Assembly (NCBI GenBank): GCA_022822085.1
Contig: JAJECK010000119.1
Coordinates: 1-45,274 of the forward strand
Length of the DNA: 45,274 nt
DNA from: Candidatus Poribacteria bacterium
Lineage (GTDB): Bacteria > Poribacteria > WGA-4E > WGA-3G
Direction: 5' to 3'
The position numbers were made by a program, and so were the translations under genes. The notes under the pieces are model-generated. The model had not been told where the DNA came from. It saw nothing but the letters and a program-made list of their open reading frames with translations, and searched no databases. Shown here in pieces: positions 1 through 8,146 of this stretch (its first letter is position 1; each line of letters opens with the position of its first letter).

Positions 1-1
1 A

Positions 2-112
2 GCGGCAATGAGATGGAAGAAACCGGGTATCAATGCAGTTCTAAAAATGCGGTGTCTGTTGAAAAATGGTGGCTGGAATAAATATTGGTATCCAGACACA
101 AAAGCCGCATAA
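2..112 (+). pseudogene. C-terminal fragment of a transposase (ISKra4-like), cut by window edge
   Basis: An open frame enters from the left edge and stops at 110-112. Its 36 residues include RWKKPGINAVLKMRCLL and GGWNKYW. This resembles the extreme C-terminus of ISKra4-type DDE transposases, which typically end with an R-W...G-A-x-A-I/V-L-x-L-R segment followed by a G-x-W-x-x-Y/F-W segment. Only the tail is visible, so it cannot be told whether the gene is intact to the left. Family assignment comes from remembered motif similarity and is moderate. It fits the degraded mobile-element debris in the next 500 bases. Confidence 0.5.
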
Positions 113-299
113 TCTTTTGTGCAAAAACTTTACACACCCCGTGTCCTTCTGAGGCATTCAATTGCCACCAAGTGCTCTTGTGGGAGAGGTTTCTTACCCT
201 AATTTAATAACAAAAGCGTTAGCAGTCCCACAATGTATAAGACCTTTTTCGTTTTCAGTATAAAACCCAACAATTGAACGTCTATACATATAACCGTAA
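113..299. other. Intergenic stretch with repeat and a short unassigned reading frame
   Basis: No complete gene is seen. Bases 119-138 (GTGCAAAAACTTTACACACC) recur in inverse orientation at 8099-8118. On the minus strand a short frame (194-307, possible ATG at 287-289) ends in a protein-like stretch, YTENEKGLIHCGTANAF, followed by a stop. It could be a gene tail, but nothing supports it further. Confidence 0.4.
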
Positions 300-300
300 T

Positions 301-528
301 CTATATATTAGACATTACAAGCATCATGCATAGAGGCGGGGTCTGTTTCCCAGATTGCAACTCTCCAAGTTTTGCTAATGCTTTGTTCAATATCGGTCCA
401 AGCAAGTGAATCCATTTATTTGCAAGGAATTGAGGCATACCAAAAAACTCACCCAATAGAACTTGCTTCGAAGCATCACGAAGTTCCATCAAGATAAATA
501 GCAACATATCTTCAGGGAAGCAAAACGA
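301..528 (-). pseudogene. Transposase N-terminal HTH fragment (IS5-like, HTH_Tnp_4 type)
   Basis: The minus-strand frame after the stop at 529-531 reads FPEDMLLFILMELRD, then LLGEFFGMPQFLANKWIHLL. This is the helix-turn-helix block found upstream of the DDE domain in IS5-group transposases, where the usual form is LL-x-L-x-Y-L-R...LFGxSQxxANxWIHxxLPxL. The frame ends 68 codons after its first ATG, with no DDE catalytic domain downstream and no N-terminal segment upstream. I read it as a decayed insertion sequence. The identification rests on the FG-M/S-x-Q-x-x-A-N-K/E-W-I-H motif, which is clear by eye. Confidence 0.6.
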
Positions 529-629
529 CTATTTTTGTAGGTTTTATATCTCCGATTTTTGCGGGTTTTCCATCAAGGGTCCGTGTTCACATATATTCTA
601 TAATCAACAAGAAAAATGAGGTAATAGTG

Positions 630-889
630 CTGTCCAAATCTATCTCACCCGATGTATGTGTTACGTTTGGTGTGGGTAATAAGTAAGACGGATTTGCCAA
701 ATATGGAACGAAGGAAACCACCCGATTTCGTTTTAGAGTTTTCCAGCAAATGATAGGTGGTTAGAAACACCTGCAGAAGCTTCAGAAAAACGTGCTGTTC
801 AAACTGAGGAAGAATTAGATCCATTAAGGGAGGAACTACAACAGTTACAATCCTCAAAATCTCAAATGAAACAGAATACTAAGGACTAA
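630..889 (+). pseudogene. Broken Uma2-family gene, three frames
   Basis: Consecutive pieces of one Uma2-type protein lie in different plus-strand frames. SISPDVCVTFGVGNK ends in a stop at about 693. RRKPPDFVLEFSS follows in a second frame ending at 751-753. A charged coiled-coil tail, TPAEASEKRAVQTEEELDPL and onward, lies in a third frame (758-889). Intact relatives carry P-D-V/L-F-V-x-F-G-V, then K-P-P-D-F-V-L-E, then a body, then an E/R/Q-rich C-terminal helix, in this order. Here the body between the second and third pieces is deleted as well. The start is not recognisable, so coordinates are approximate. The two intact Uma2 genes at 16.2-17.4 kb belong to a different subtype without the coiled tail. 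Confidence 0.55.
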
Positions 890-922
890 TATATCATTTA
901 GTAAAATAATCTACTTTGAAAT

Positions 923-1618
923 CTATAATAGATCTGGCAACTCAGCAAGACTTTCAATCGTCTCGTCCCACCTGCTGACGTGCGGATTTTCCCGATCAAT
1001 CAATATCGGACGAATGCCAACACCTTGCGCGCCAATAATATCCGCTTCGTACGTATCGCCTACATGCACCGTTTCTTCTGCTGAAACCTCGACTGCTTTC
1101 AGTGTATACTCAAATATATGCGGATCAGGTTTTGCAGACCGAACGCGTTCGTCATGTGAGGCGACAATTATGTCGAAATAGTGGGCAATACCGAGCCGTT
1201 CTGCGAGCGGGTCCAGCGGTGTGTCCCAATTTGAGACAATCGCTAACTTGTATCCATCAGCACGCAATTTTTGAAGCGTTGGGATAACGTCGTCGTAGAG
1301 CGTTGCCACATTCGCAGCAAAAAGAGAGTGTCCAGCTTGCAACAATTCCCATGCCATCTGTTCAGCATGTTCCTCAACACCGAGTTCTCGGATAAATTCA
1401 CAATAACTCTCTACTATTGTATTCATTGTTCCAAGGATTGAGTGATCGGCAGGGTCTGTGCCTGATGCATCGGCAAAAAAATCCTGGACTGCCACCGCAT
1501 AACGTTCCCAGTCAATTTCAAATTGGTATCTGTCTGCAATTTTTTGGAGACTTTCATCAAGTGGTTGTCCCCAAACCGCCAAAGTGTAATAAAAATCAAA
1601 AAACACAGCTTTTATCAT
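923..1618 (-). CDS. HAD-superfamily hydrolase
   Basis: 231 residues, the usual size for a HAD phosphatase/dehalogenase with an alpha-helical C1 cap. Motif I is FFDFYYTL: the nucleophile is D8, and the position two residues later, normally the acid/base Asp of phosphatases, is Tyr10. Motif II is AIVSNWD, motif III the Lys of AKPDPHIF, and motif IV HVGDTYEADIIGA. The D-x-Y-x-T form occurs in haloacid dehalogenase-type members and in some YjjG-like proteins, so the substrate cannot be set: either a phosphate ester or a haloacid. The protein is cytosolic, without a signal peptide. It lies 12 bp downstream of queC on the same strand and may be co-transcribed with it. A housekeeping role such as nucleotide clean-up is possible but is inference. 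Confidence 0.85.
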   Translation of the reverse strand: MIKAVFFDFYYTLAVWGQPLDESLQKIADRYQFEIDWERYAVAVQDFFADASGTDPADHSILGTMNTIVESYCEFIRELGVEEHAEQMAWELLQAGHSLFAANVATLYDDVIPTLQKLRADGYKLAIVSNWDTPLDPLAERLGIAHYFDIIVASHDERVRSAKPDPHIFEYTLKAVEVSAEETVHVGDTYEADIIGAQGVGIRPILIDRENPHVSRWDETIESLAELPDLL

Positions 1619-1630
1619 AATTGCAATTAT

Positions 1631-2359
1631 TTATCCTTCAATGTATCGGGTTGGATCGGGAATACCTGCATCCTCAAATCCCTTTCTTCGAAGATGACAA
1701 CTATCACATTTTCCACAGGCTCTACCTTCCGAATCTGGATCATAACAACTCAAAGTCCTGCTGTAATCAACACCTAAAGCAGAACCGATTTGTATTATCT
1801 CTGCCTTAGTTTTATCAATGAGTGGTGTTTGTATCTTTAGCTTTGTCTTTCCTTCCACACCTGTTTGTGTAGCAAGGTTTGCTAAAGTTTGATATGTCTT
1901 TATATATTCAGGACGGCAGTCTGGATATCCACTATAGTCTATAGCATTTACCCCAATAAATATGGCATCTGCACCGAGTACCTCTGACCACGCAAGAGCA
2001 TAAGATAAAAAAATAGTGTTTCTTGCGGGCACATAAGTAATTGGTATAGAATCACTTATTTCTGTATGAGACACAACTTTGGGGACATCAATATCTGATG
2101 TTAATGCTGACCCACCAAAGATACGAAGGTCAATGTCAATAATAGTGTGGTGTTTTACATCTAATGATTTTGCGATATTCATCGCACATTTTAATTCGTA
2201 TTTATTCCGTTGACCGTATCGAAAACTCATGACATAGCAATCAAAACCTTCAGCAGATGCAATTGCTAAGGTAGTAGATGAATCTAAGCCTCCACTCAGA
2301 AGAACTACAGCTTTTGGTTTTATATGAAGATTGGTATTGTGTGCTGTTGTCTTGGACAA
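1631..2359 (-). CDS. queC: 7-cyano-7-deazaguanine synthase QueC
   Basis: 242 residues. QueC converts 7-carboxy-7-deazaguanine to preQ0 with ATP and ammonia, in the queuosine pathway. The N-terminal PP-loop is SGGLDSS (residues 22-28). The C-terminal zinc site is C205, C215, C218 and C221 within [11 protein letters not shown]. The middle part carries the family's [16 protein letters not shown] and [19 protein letters not shown] segments. The first 15 residues before the PP-loop strand are longer than in many homologues, so the true start could be slightly internal, but the only ATG with room is the one used. No other queuosine gene (queD, queE, queF) is in the window. A hairpin at 2381-2409 sits just upstream of the start. 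Confidence 0.95.
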   Translation of the reverse strand: MSKTTAHNTNLHIKPKAVVLLSGGLDSSTTLAIASAEGFDCYVMSFRYGQRNKYELKCAMNIAKSLDVKHHTIIDIDLRIFGGSALTSDIDVPKVVSHTEISDSIPITYVPARNTIFLSYALAWSEVLGADAIFIGVNAIDYSGYPDCRPEYIKTYQTLANLATQTGVEGKTKLKIQTPLIDKTKAEIIQIGSALGVDYSRTLSCYDPDSEGRACGKCDSCHLRRKGFEDAGIPDPTRYIEG

Positions 2360-2380
2360 TTGCCTATTATTCCTAAACCG

Positions 2381-2409
2381 TTATGGGGTGGGGACTAACC
2401 ACCCCATAA
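2381..2409. repeat. 11-bp perfect hairpin upstream of queC
   Basis: TTATGGGGTGG (2381-2391) and its reverse complement (2399-2409) enclose a 7-base loop. In the minus strand it lies about 20 bases before the queC start. There is no T-run after it on that strand, so it is not a clear terminator. It resembles the other small palindromes scattered through the spacers of this window. Confidence 0.6.
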
Positions 2410-2440
2410 AATAGTAGTGCTTTGTCAACATATTATTGTA

Positions 2441-2508
2441 GGTCGCGATTCGGAGATCGCTCCTACCGATGGATTGATTATGGTAGGAGGGAACTCCGAT
2501 TCCCGACC
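2441..2508. repeat. Dispersed palindromic repeat, family A copy 1
   Basis: Arms of 27 bases at 2441-2467 and 2482-2508 are imperfect inverted repeats (23 of 27 positions match by hand alignment) around a short AT-rich centre. Each arm also contains a smaller hairpin. A second copy with the same arm design, GGTCGCGAT-x-CGGAGATCGC, lies at 11220-11286. Both copies sit in spacers, which suggests a REP- or MITE-like dispersed element. Confidence 0.65.
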
Positions 2509-2555
2509 CTTTCAATTCTATCAATTAGAATAGAACTTGACTAAACAGTAGAGAA

Positions 2556-3083
2556 TTACTCACTTTCAAATTCAAGTTTTGCGTAACGGAGAAATATTCC
2601 GCCACCCGGTCTTGCAAGAGGTCCGTTGATAGCTAAGCATGCAATGACATGTTTAGCCCCAGGTTCTGCACTCTCTGAAACAACTACACGTTGCTCAGTA
2701 TTGAACCCTGACGCTGCACCACGTCCAGATTCGCCAAATGCTAAGTCAATTTCTCCATCTACCCAGACTTCACCGTAGTCGTCAATACATGTACGAATCC
2801 ACACTTTTGATCCAGCAATAGATTTCCCATCAACTTCTTCAGGTAAAGTTACTGTAATCCGATACCAACCGAAGCATAAACCGGATAGGACGATTTCTTG
2901 TATATTTTCACATACATCCCAACCGGAATCGTCATAATCAGCAAGGCGCGCCGAGGAATCTGACATTAAGTTAACTAAACCGCCGTTAGGTTCACCAGGA
3001 ACTAATCCCTCTGCAAACCGCCATTCTGCCTTTGTCAATGCAAGATGTTCAGCATTTTCTAAATCAAGTTCAGCAATATTCAT
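2556..3083 (-). CDS. Galactose-binding-like (beta-sandwich) domain protein, function unknown
   Basis: 175 residues with no signal peptide or membrane segment. The body reads like the jelly-roll sugar-binding domain found at the N-terminus of family 2 glycosidases. Key segments are DYDDSGWDVCENI (compare D-D-S-x-W), CFGWYRITVTLP (G-x-x-W-Y-R), VWIRTCIDDYGEVWVDGEI (D-x-x-x-x-V-W-V-N/D-G) and VIACLAINGPLARPGGGIFLRYAKLEF. No catalytic domain follows, so it stands alone and may bind or modify a carbohydrate. Its start codon overlaps the end of the MFS gene by four bases (ATGA, 3080-3083), so the two are translationally coupled. That suggests the transported solute and the bound solute are the same. 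Confidence 0.6.
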   Translation of the reverse strand: MNIAELDLENAEHLALTKAEWRFAEGLVPGEPNGGLVNLMSDSSARLADYDDSGWDVCENIQEIVLSGLCFGWYRITVTLPEEVDGKSIAGSKVWIRTCIDDYGEVWVDGEIDLAFGESGRGAASGFNTEQRVVVSESAEPGAKHVIACLAINGPLARPGGGIFLRYAKLEFESE

Positions 3084-4276
3084 AGATGTTCCTTTCTAAA
3101 TTGAGATTTAATTACATATAGTTTGTAGGCTATTCCTGTTGAACAAATCAGGAAAAATCCTGCGACACAAAAAGGTAAGTAAGTTGAGAATCTAATAAGA
3201 AAACCACTCGCGACATAGCCGAGAAGGAAACCAGTACTCCAAGCTAAATGTGTAATACCTACACCGTGTCCCTTCTCATGTGGTGTTGTAAATTCATTGA
3301 TAAACCGTGGTATTGTAGTAGAAAGTGCCCAAGCAGCACCAGCTCCAAGTATCCCAAATATTTCTAAACCTTCTAATGAACTGTGAAAAAAGACTAATCC
3401 AAATGCAAGAATAGTCACAAATATATTAGCTATTAATGCAGGAATACGATGACCAATCGCATCGCATATTTTACCAGTTACCAACTGACAAGCAAAGGCA
3501 AAAAGTAAACTCACCGCACCGTAATAACCTGCTGCCTTTTCACCGCCAAGCTGCTTTACCAAAATTGGCATGAGTAGATTGACTGTTCCCCAATAGTAGG
3601 TTGGAAAAACCCGCAAACTGATTAGCATCTGGATGTTTTTGCGGCGACATAAGTTGATGTATTTACTAATATTGAGAGTTGATTTTAATACACCTCTTTG
3701 TCTGTGTCCAATAGTTTCTACATTACGTCTAAGACGCGGTAAAAACAGAAATGCACCCAAAAACAGTAAACCAGATAAAAGAATTGCTATCTTACCGAGG
3801 ACTTCATAGTTAATTCTGTGGATAGTTTCTCCAGCGATAGCATTTCCCAATGCACTACCAACAGTGCTACTGATAAAGTATAGTCCAGTTGCCATACCCA
3901 GATGTTTGGATGGAACGGAACTAATGAGATATGATTGTCCTCCTGCCGTTTTAAATCCTGAGGCAATTCCTTCATAGCAGAGGATGCCCAAGATAAATAA
4001 CGGAATCTGTGTAGTAAAAAGTGCCCCTATAACAACCGCACCGGACATGCCGATTAGTAAAGTCGGTTTTCTGCCAAATCGGTCACTTAGTGTTCCGCCG
4101 ATAAGTGCTGTAATTCCGCCAAGTCCAATAGGTATAGCACGTAAAAGTCCTGCGAAAAATGCATCTCTACCTAATTCAGAATCTGTGTAAATTGGAAAGA
4201 AAAGGTGTACCGGTCCTGTTATCAATCCGATTACAAATACGATGAGACAAAGCGATATAAAACCTCGTGTCCACAT
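3080..4276 (-). CDS. MFS transporter
   Basis: 398 residues and about 12 hydrophobic segments, the normal size for a major facilitator superfamily permease. The cytoplasmic loop 2-3 signature is present as GGTLSDRFGRKPTLL, and a second-half relic is GKICDAIGHR. The N-terminus (FISLCLIVFVIGLITGPVHL) is TM1 and there is no extra domain. Substrate cannot be read from sequence; distant resemblance to drug or sugar efflux proteins is generic. It is translationally coupled (ATGA overlap) to the downstream sugar-binding-like protein, making a two-gene unit. Confidence 0.88.
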   Translation of the reverse strand: MWTRGFISLCLIVFVIGLITGPVHLFFPIYTDSELGRDAFFAGLLRAIPIGLGGITALIGGTLSDRFGRKPTLLIGMSGAVVIGALFTTQIPLFILGILCYEGIASGFKTAGGQSYLISSVPSKHLGMATGLYFISSTVGSALGNAIAGETIHRINYEVLGKIAILLSGLLFLGAFLFLPRLRRNVETIGHRQRGVLKSTLNISKYINLCRRKNIQMLISLRVFPTYYWGTVNLLMPILVKQLGGEKAAGYYGAVSLLFAFACQLVTGKICDAIGHRIPALIANIFVTILAFGLVFFHSSLEGLEIFGILGAGAAWALSTTIPRFINEFTTPHEKGHGVGITHLAWSTGFLLGYVASGFLIRFSTYLPFCVAGFFLICSTGIAYKLYVIKSQFRKEHL

Positions 4277-4318
4277 CAGAATACTTCAGCAAAATTTTTC
4301 ATCTGATTTAAAACCTTA

Positions 4319-4429
4319 CAGGACTTACGCATTCCCCCTTGATAAGGGGGATTTAGGGAGTTAAATGTGCTGAAATAACGACTTTTTATGCAAATTTCCC
4401 TGTTTTTTTGCGCAAGTTGCGTAAGTCCT
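4319..4429. mobile_element. MITE-like element with 12-bp terminal inverted repeats and 6-bp flanking duplication
   Basis: AGGACTTACGCA (4320-4331) is mirrored exactly by TGCGTAAGTCCT (4418-4429). The 111-bp segment is flanked by the direct repeat ACCTTA at 4313-4318 and 4430-4435, the expected target-site duplication. The inside has a CCCCCTTGATAAGGGGG palindrome and no coding capacity. A related but end-less interior (TTTAGGGA next to GGGGGATAAAGGGGG) occurs at 24507-24535. The transposase that would mobilise it is not in the window. Confidence 0.75.
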
Positions 4430-4459
4430 ACCTTATATACACTTTTCACGTTTGTTTTT

Positions 4460-6085
4460 TCAGATCAAACGCATCAGACTATCTGTAACATTAGGTGCAG
4501 CTGTCCCAAGACCACAAGCACTTGTTGATCTCATCACATCACCAATTTCAGACATCTGTTTCATTGATTTTGTGTAAAGTGGCTGCGTTAATAATTCAGT
4601 TAACCGATGTGTTCCGATTCTACAAGGAAAACATTTCCCACAAGATTCTTCAGCAAAAAACTCCATGGCATTGTGTGCTACATCTTGCATATCACGGGAA
4701 TCGTCAAATACCATTATTCCTGCTGCCCCGAGCATAGAACCAACCTTTTGAAAACTCGGTTCGTCAATGGTAATATCAAAATCGCATTCACCGATAAAAC
4801 CACCAGATAATCCGGCAGATGAAATTGCCTGAAATTTTCGTCCATCCAAAGGTCCGTCTGCCCAATCATAAAGTAGTGTATTTAAAGGCAAACCAAAAGG
4901 CACTTCGTAATTTCCAGGTTTCTTTATATCTCCAGAAAGACTGATGATCTTTGTTCCTGCTATATTTTCATTATAACTCAGACTTTTATACCATGCTGCT
5001 CCATGACAGATAATCTTAGCTGCGGCTGCTAATGTTTCCACATTGTTCACGACTGTGGGTAAGTTCTCAAATCCGTGTGTTACTGGATATGGCGGTCTGT
5101 TCCTTGGGAATGGGTGTTTACCTTCTAAACTATTTAACAATGAACCTTCTTCACCACAGACATAAGCACCTGCACCACGTCTAATATAAATATGAAAATT
5201 GAACTGTTCGCCAAGAATATCATCACCAACCAGTCCTGCTGTTTCAGCATCTTTGATTGCATGTTCAAGCGTATTCAAAGTTTCAGGATACTCATATCTC
5301 AGATAGATAAATCCTCGCGTCGCACCAGTTGCATAAGCGGCGAGTGTCATGCCTTCAAGGACCATGTGAGGTGTATAGTCAAGAATAACTCTATCCTTGA
5401 AACATCCCGGTTCCCCTTCATCTGCATTACATACAATCGTTTTTGGTTCACCTGGTGCTTTCAAAACCGTTTCCCATTTCGTCCCTGTTGGAAAACCAGC
5501 ACCACCTCTACCTGCCAGTTGACTTTCTTTCAGTATTTCAATTACTTCATTCCTTGTGTTTGCTGTAACTGCTTGTTTTAACCCTTCATATCCTCCAGTG
5601 GATTGATAGCCTTCAAGCGTATTTTGGCCTGGTTCCCGTATATGTGCAAAAATACACTCCTCTTTTTCACCTGGGTATGGTGGAGGCAATGGAGTAGGTT
5701 GGACAGAGAGATTGTCTGCATGCATTCCAGTGAATACTTGATGTCCTTTTAGTATTGGAACACAATCGTCACATCTCCCCGCACATGCCATTGGTGTCGC
5801 ACCTTCTTGTTTGAGTGAGTCAAGAATTTCTAACCCTCCATTCAAACGACAGACAGGACCGGTGCATACACGCGGTGCTGATTGTCCTGGGACTTTGTCA
5901 GCAAAATGGTGATAAAAAGATAGAGTGCCAAACAGTTCTGCAAGTGGAATCCGAAATCCAACTGCAATGTCCCGTAATGTTTCTTCTGAGATATATCCAT
6001 CTCTGTCATGAAAAGCGTGTAATATGCCGAGTAGCGGTGCAGGTGCATCACGCCATTTTTCAATCAGTTCACCATTAGTTGGCAT
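4460..6085 (-). CDS. Fused NuoE-NuoF-type NADH-binding diaphorase subunit
   Basis: 541 residues. Residues 1-110 are a NuoE/thioredoxin-like [2Fe-2S] domain with ligands C74, C79, C101 and C105. Residues from about 150 are NuoF-like: GRGGAGFPTGTKW (NADH/FMN binding), NADEGEPGCFKDR, RRGAGAYVCGEEGSLL, and the C-terminal [4Fe-4S] ligands C482, C485, C488 and C524 in SCGKCFPC and SACG. Such fusions occur in HoxF of NAD-reducing hydrogenases and FdsB-like subunits of NAD formate dehydrogenases. Here it stands alone: no hydrogenase, formate dehydrogenase or complex I gene lies nearby. It probably delivers electrons from NADH to a partner encoded elsewhere. A GGAG ribosome site lies 8 bases before the ATG. 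Three features differ from plain NuoF: the fusion, the orphan state, and the lack of a C-terminal ferredoxin domain. Confidence 0.88.
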   Translation of the reverse strand: MPTNGELIEKWRDAPAPLLGILHAFHDRDGYISEETLRDIAVGFRIPLAELFGTLSFYHHFADKVPGQSAPRVCTGPVCRLNGGLEILDSLKQEGATPMACAGRCDDCVPILKGHQVFTGMHADNLSVQPTPLPPPYPGEKEECIFAHIREPGQNTLEGYQSTGGYEGLKQAVTANTRNEVIEILKESQLAGRGGAGFPTGTKWETVLKAPGEPKTIVCNADEGEPGCFKDRVILDYTPHMVLEGMTLAAYATGATRGFIYLRYEYPETLNTLEHAIKDAETAGLVGDDILGEQFNFHIYIRRGAGAYVCGEEGSLLNSLEGKHPFPRNRPPYPVTHGFENLPTVVNNVETLAAAAKIICHGAAWYKSLSYNENIAGTKIISLSGDIKKPGNYEVPFGLPLNTLLYDWADGPLDGRKFQAISSAGLSGGFIGECDFDITIDEPSFQKVGSMLGAAGIMVFDDSRDMQDVAHNAMEFFAEESCGKCFPCRIGTHRLTELLTQPLYTKSMKQMSEIGDVMRSTSACGLGTAAPNVTDSLMRLI

Positions 6086-6395
6086 CTATGACTCCACTAT
6101 AATTTCCTGTAAAATTGGTAACATTTTCTGAATATAAGATTATCAGATTTAATTTATGTCGTCAACTTATTTTTCAGGGTTATTTATGGTGAAACATAAA
6201 AATAAATCCACAAATATAATGGAGTCCTACCGTTTGTCCTCGCGCAATTCATTGCGCCTCTGGACATCTACTGGTCCGATCGGTTTCCTAACCGTTCGGA
6301 CAAAGTGTCCAATTAATTCTAAAATCCACCATATTTATCTTTATCGGAAAACTAACGACGATTTATCCTGCCAGGCTATCGGACCACTCAGATTA
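6086..6395. other. Spacer upstream of the diaphorase gene, hairpin at 6274-6301
   Basis: No convincing gene. An 83-codon plus-strand frame (6156-6407) runs across repeats and has no family resemblance. GTCCGATCGGTT (6274-6285) pairs with AACCGTTCGGAC (6290-6301) with one mismatch around a 4-base loop. A smaller GCGCAAT/ATTGCGC palindrome sits at 6242-6257. The promoter of the minus-strand diaphorase gene must lie here but no box stands out. Confidence 0.5.
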
Positions 6396-6617
6396 ATACC
6401 AAATTAACTCTATTTGTAGCGCGAGGTCTCTGTGCCTCGCAATGCTGACTTTATCAAAAAAATAATAGAGCGTATCTCATAAATCACTTGTAGGGGCGGG
6501 GTCTCCCCGCCCGTTTAGAAGAACCCTTTCTATATAGGGACGAGGTAACCTCGCCCCTACAATGAAGGTGTCATATTATGATTTATGAGATATACTGTAA
6601 TCACGTTAATTTGGTAT
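6396..6617. mobile_element. 222-bp nested palindromic element (MITE-like)
   Basis: Three sets of exact inverted repeats are nested. They are ATACCAAATTAAC (6396-6408) with 6605-6617, TATCTCATAAATCA (6473-6486) with 6579-6592, and TGTAGGGGCG (6489-6498) with 6552-6561. The centre holds further G/C palindromes (GGGCGGGGTCTCCCCGCCC). The outer arms begin with TA, as expected for IS630/Tc1-type elements that duplicate TA, but the flanks do not prove it. The element is non-coding. A similar design with ends ATACCAATTCTA is at 44846-44998. Confidence 0.7.
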
Positions 6618-6629
6618 AAGTCATAAAAG

Positions 6630-6661
6630 TAAAAAGGCAGGGCCCAAAAGGTCACCTGCCT
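6630..6661 (-). terminator. Rho-independent terminator of the TolB-like gene
   Basis: In the minus strand, AGGCAGG (6661-6655) pairs with CCTGCCT (6641-6635) around a loop that can extend the stem (TGACC/GGGCC). TTTTT follows directly. It lies 28 bases after the stop of the gene ending at 6689. Confidence 0.8.
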
Positions 6662-6688
6662 CTGATTATTTTAGATAGATGTTAAGGG

Positions 6689-7741
6689 TTACTCACTGCC
6701 TTGTTGTCGGACCGTCCCCCACGTTACTTTTTTTTTGCCAATTGGCGATACAGACAACACATCGTCACTGATCCAATCTATTGTCTGATCCCACCCCGGA
6801 TCGTTTGTGAGTTGCGTGATGTTACCTGTGCGGATGTGATATTTATAGATATAACAAGGGAGTTTCTCCTGAACACCATGTATCGGCTTGTTCAAAGGGA
6901 AGCCCGCACGTGCAGTGAAAACAACCGAATCACCGTCATCCAACCAGTCAATCCCATACGAGTCGTAGTCCTTCGGGACTTTGAGTTGCCGAATGTTTCT
7001 GCTTTTTAGATCATAAATCATATACCGAAATGCCTTGATGAACAGCGCATTGCTAATATTTGGCACTACCTCCCATTTCTGCTCTATTTCTGTCCATACA
7101 ATCTTTTGACCATCGGGAGACCAACGCGGGCGTTCTCGGTAAATAGTGAAATTATCTGCTTGCCGGCCAGGGTTTGGGATCAGTTCTCGGGGGTTATGTC
7201 CATCTGCATCCATTATCCAAATCGTGCTGCTCCTGCCAGGACGGAGAGGTTCCGCGAAGATAATATGCTTGCCATCAGGCGACCAATCGCAGAAGGTAAC
7301 AAGGCGATCTGATATAACTTTGATCTTCCCCGTCTCAATATTCAGCACTCGGACAGCAGATTTCGGCTTGCCATCTATTTCATCAAAACCACCATAAACG
7401 ATAAATTTACCGTCCGGTGAAAATGAACATTTGCCGATAAAACTCCCATCGTTTTCTGTCAGTTGTCGAATGTTTGTGCCGTCTGCATTCATTAAGAAAA
7501 GAACCCACTCTGAATGCTGATGCATACGTTTCTTAAACAGGATCTGTTTACCGTCGGGAGACCAACTCGTTGGAAAGGGGTCCAATTCGTCGGTAAGCAG
7601 TGTCTGGTTGCTACCGTCATCGTCCATCACGTAGACACCTTCCACACCGTTGCGTTCAGAACTAAAAGTGATTTTGGCATGGGCAACAGTTGCAAGTAGC
7701 AGCAGTAGCAGTGTCTGCCAAACAACTTTGCGTTTATGCAT
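6689..7741 (-). CDS. Secreted TolB-like WD40/PD40 beta-propeller protein
   Basis: 350 residues from the ATG at 7741. This start is chosen because GGAG lies 6 bases upstream and a signal peptide follows at once (MHKRKVVWQTLLLLLLATVAHA); the frame extends 15 codons further upstream without such support. Repeated PD40 blocks of the form W/F-S-P-D-G-K occur at least five times (SWSPDGKQILF, SFSPDGKFIVYGG, DWSPDGKHIIFAE, RWSPDGQKIVWTE, IDWLDDGDSVVF), each with a preceding I-x-x-M-D/N-A-D-G-x-N motif. These build a beta-propeller like the C-terminal half of TolB, without the TolB N-terminal domain. It is predicted to be periplasmic. Partner or ligand is unknown, and no tol or pal gene is near. Confidence 0.85.
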   Translation of the reverse strand: MHKRKVVWQTLLLLLLATVAHAKITFSSERNGVEGVYVMDDDGSNQTLLTDELDPFPTSWSPDGKQILFKKRMHQHSEWVLFLMNADGTNIRQLTENDGSFIGKCSFSPDGKFIVYGGFDEIDGKPKSAVRVLNIETGKIKVISDRLVTFCDWSPDGKHIIFAEPLRPGRSSTIWIMDADGHNPRELIPNPGRQADNFTIYRERPRWSPDGQKIVWTEIEQKWEVVPNISNALFIKAFRYMIYDLKSRNIRQLKVPKDYDSYGIDWLDDGDSVVFTARAGFPLNKPIHGVQEKLPCYIYKYHIRTGNITQLTNDPGWDQTIDWISDDVLSVSPIGKKKVTWGTVRQQGSE

Positions 7742-8146
7742 GGGGTACTCCATAAAAGAGGGGCACGTGTCCCCTGCCGCCATCATCGGTTATTAATCGC
7801 CTTCATACGATGCATCGTCTTTATACGTAAACGTATGCGTCCATCCACAACTTTTTGTACAGTCTCGGCAGCTGCCCCTTTGATGCCCTCAACGCATTCC
7901 GTGCATTGCTAACATCTATTTGTATTATATATCTTTTTACTTTTTGTGCAACAATTATTATTGATTTTATCTATATTTACCTAAGTTGCTACCTATTATT
8001 TGGTAGAGGTGTTTCTAACCCCGGTTGATAGGAGAAAACATAAAACAATCAATTCGTACCAATTGTGGTCTATCGGGGTTAGAAACCCTTCCAACAAGGG
8101 TGTGTAAAGTTTTTGCACACCCTCCAACAATTGCACAGTCTATGTA
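7742..8146. other. Spacer with gene remnant and repeats
   Basis: A minus-strand frame around 7790-7910 has protein-like character (ECVEGIKGAAAETVQKVVDG, then RIRLRIKTMHRMKAINNR and a stop) but no start codon, so it may be the tail of a decayed gene. Bases 8099-8118 are the inverse copy of 119-138. The flanking TCGGGGTTAGAAACCCTTCC text resembles the hairpin at 41961-42001. Nothing else is recognisable. Confidence 0.4.

Noticed and set aside
645-857. 70-codon minus-strand ORF
   Set aside because: The opposite strand carries recognisable Uma2 pieces; this frame is their shadow.
2360-2555. preQ1 riboswitch in front of queC
   Set aside because: The hairpin at 2381-2409 has neither the C-rich loop nor the A-rich tail of preQ1-I, and no preQ1-II or III pattern was seen.
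6156-6407. 83-codon plus-strand ORF
   Set aside because: It runs through palindromes and ends inside a repeat element; there is no protein-like conservation.
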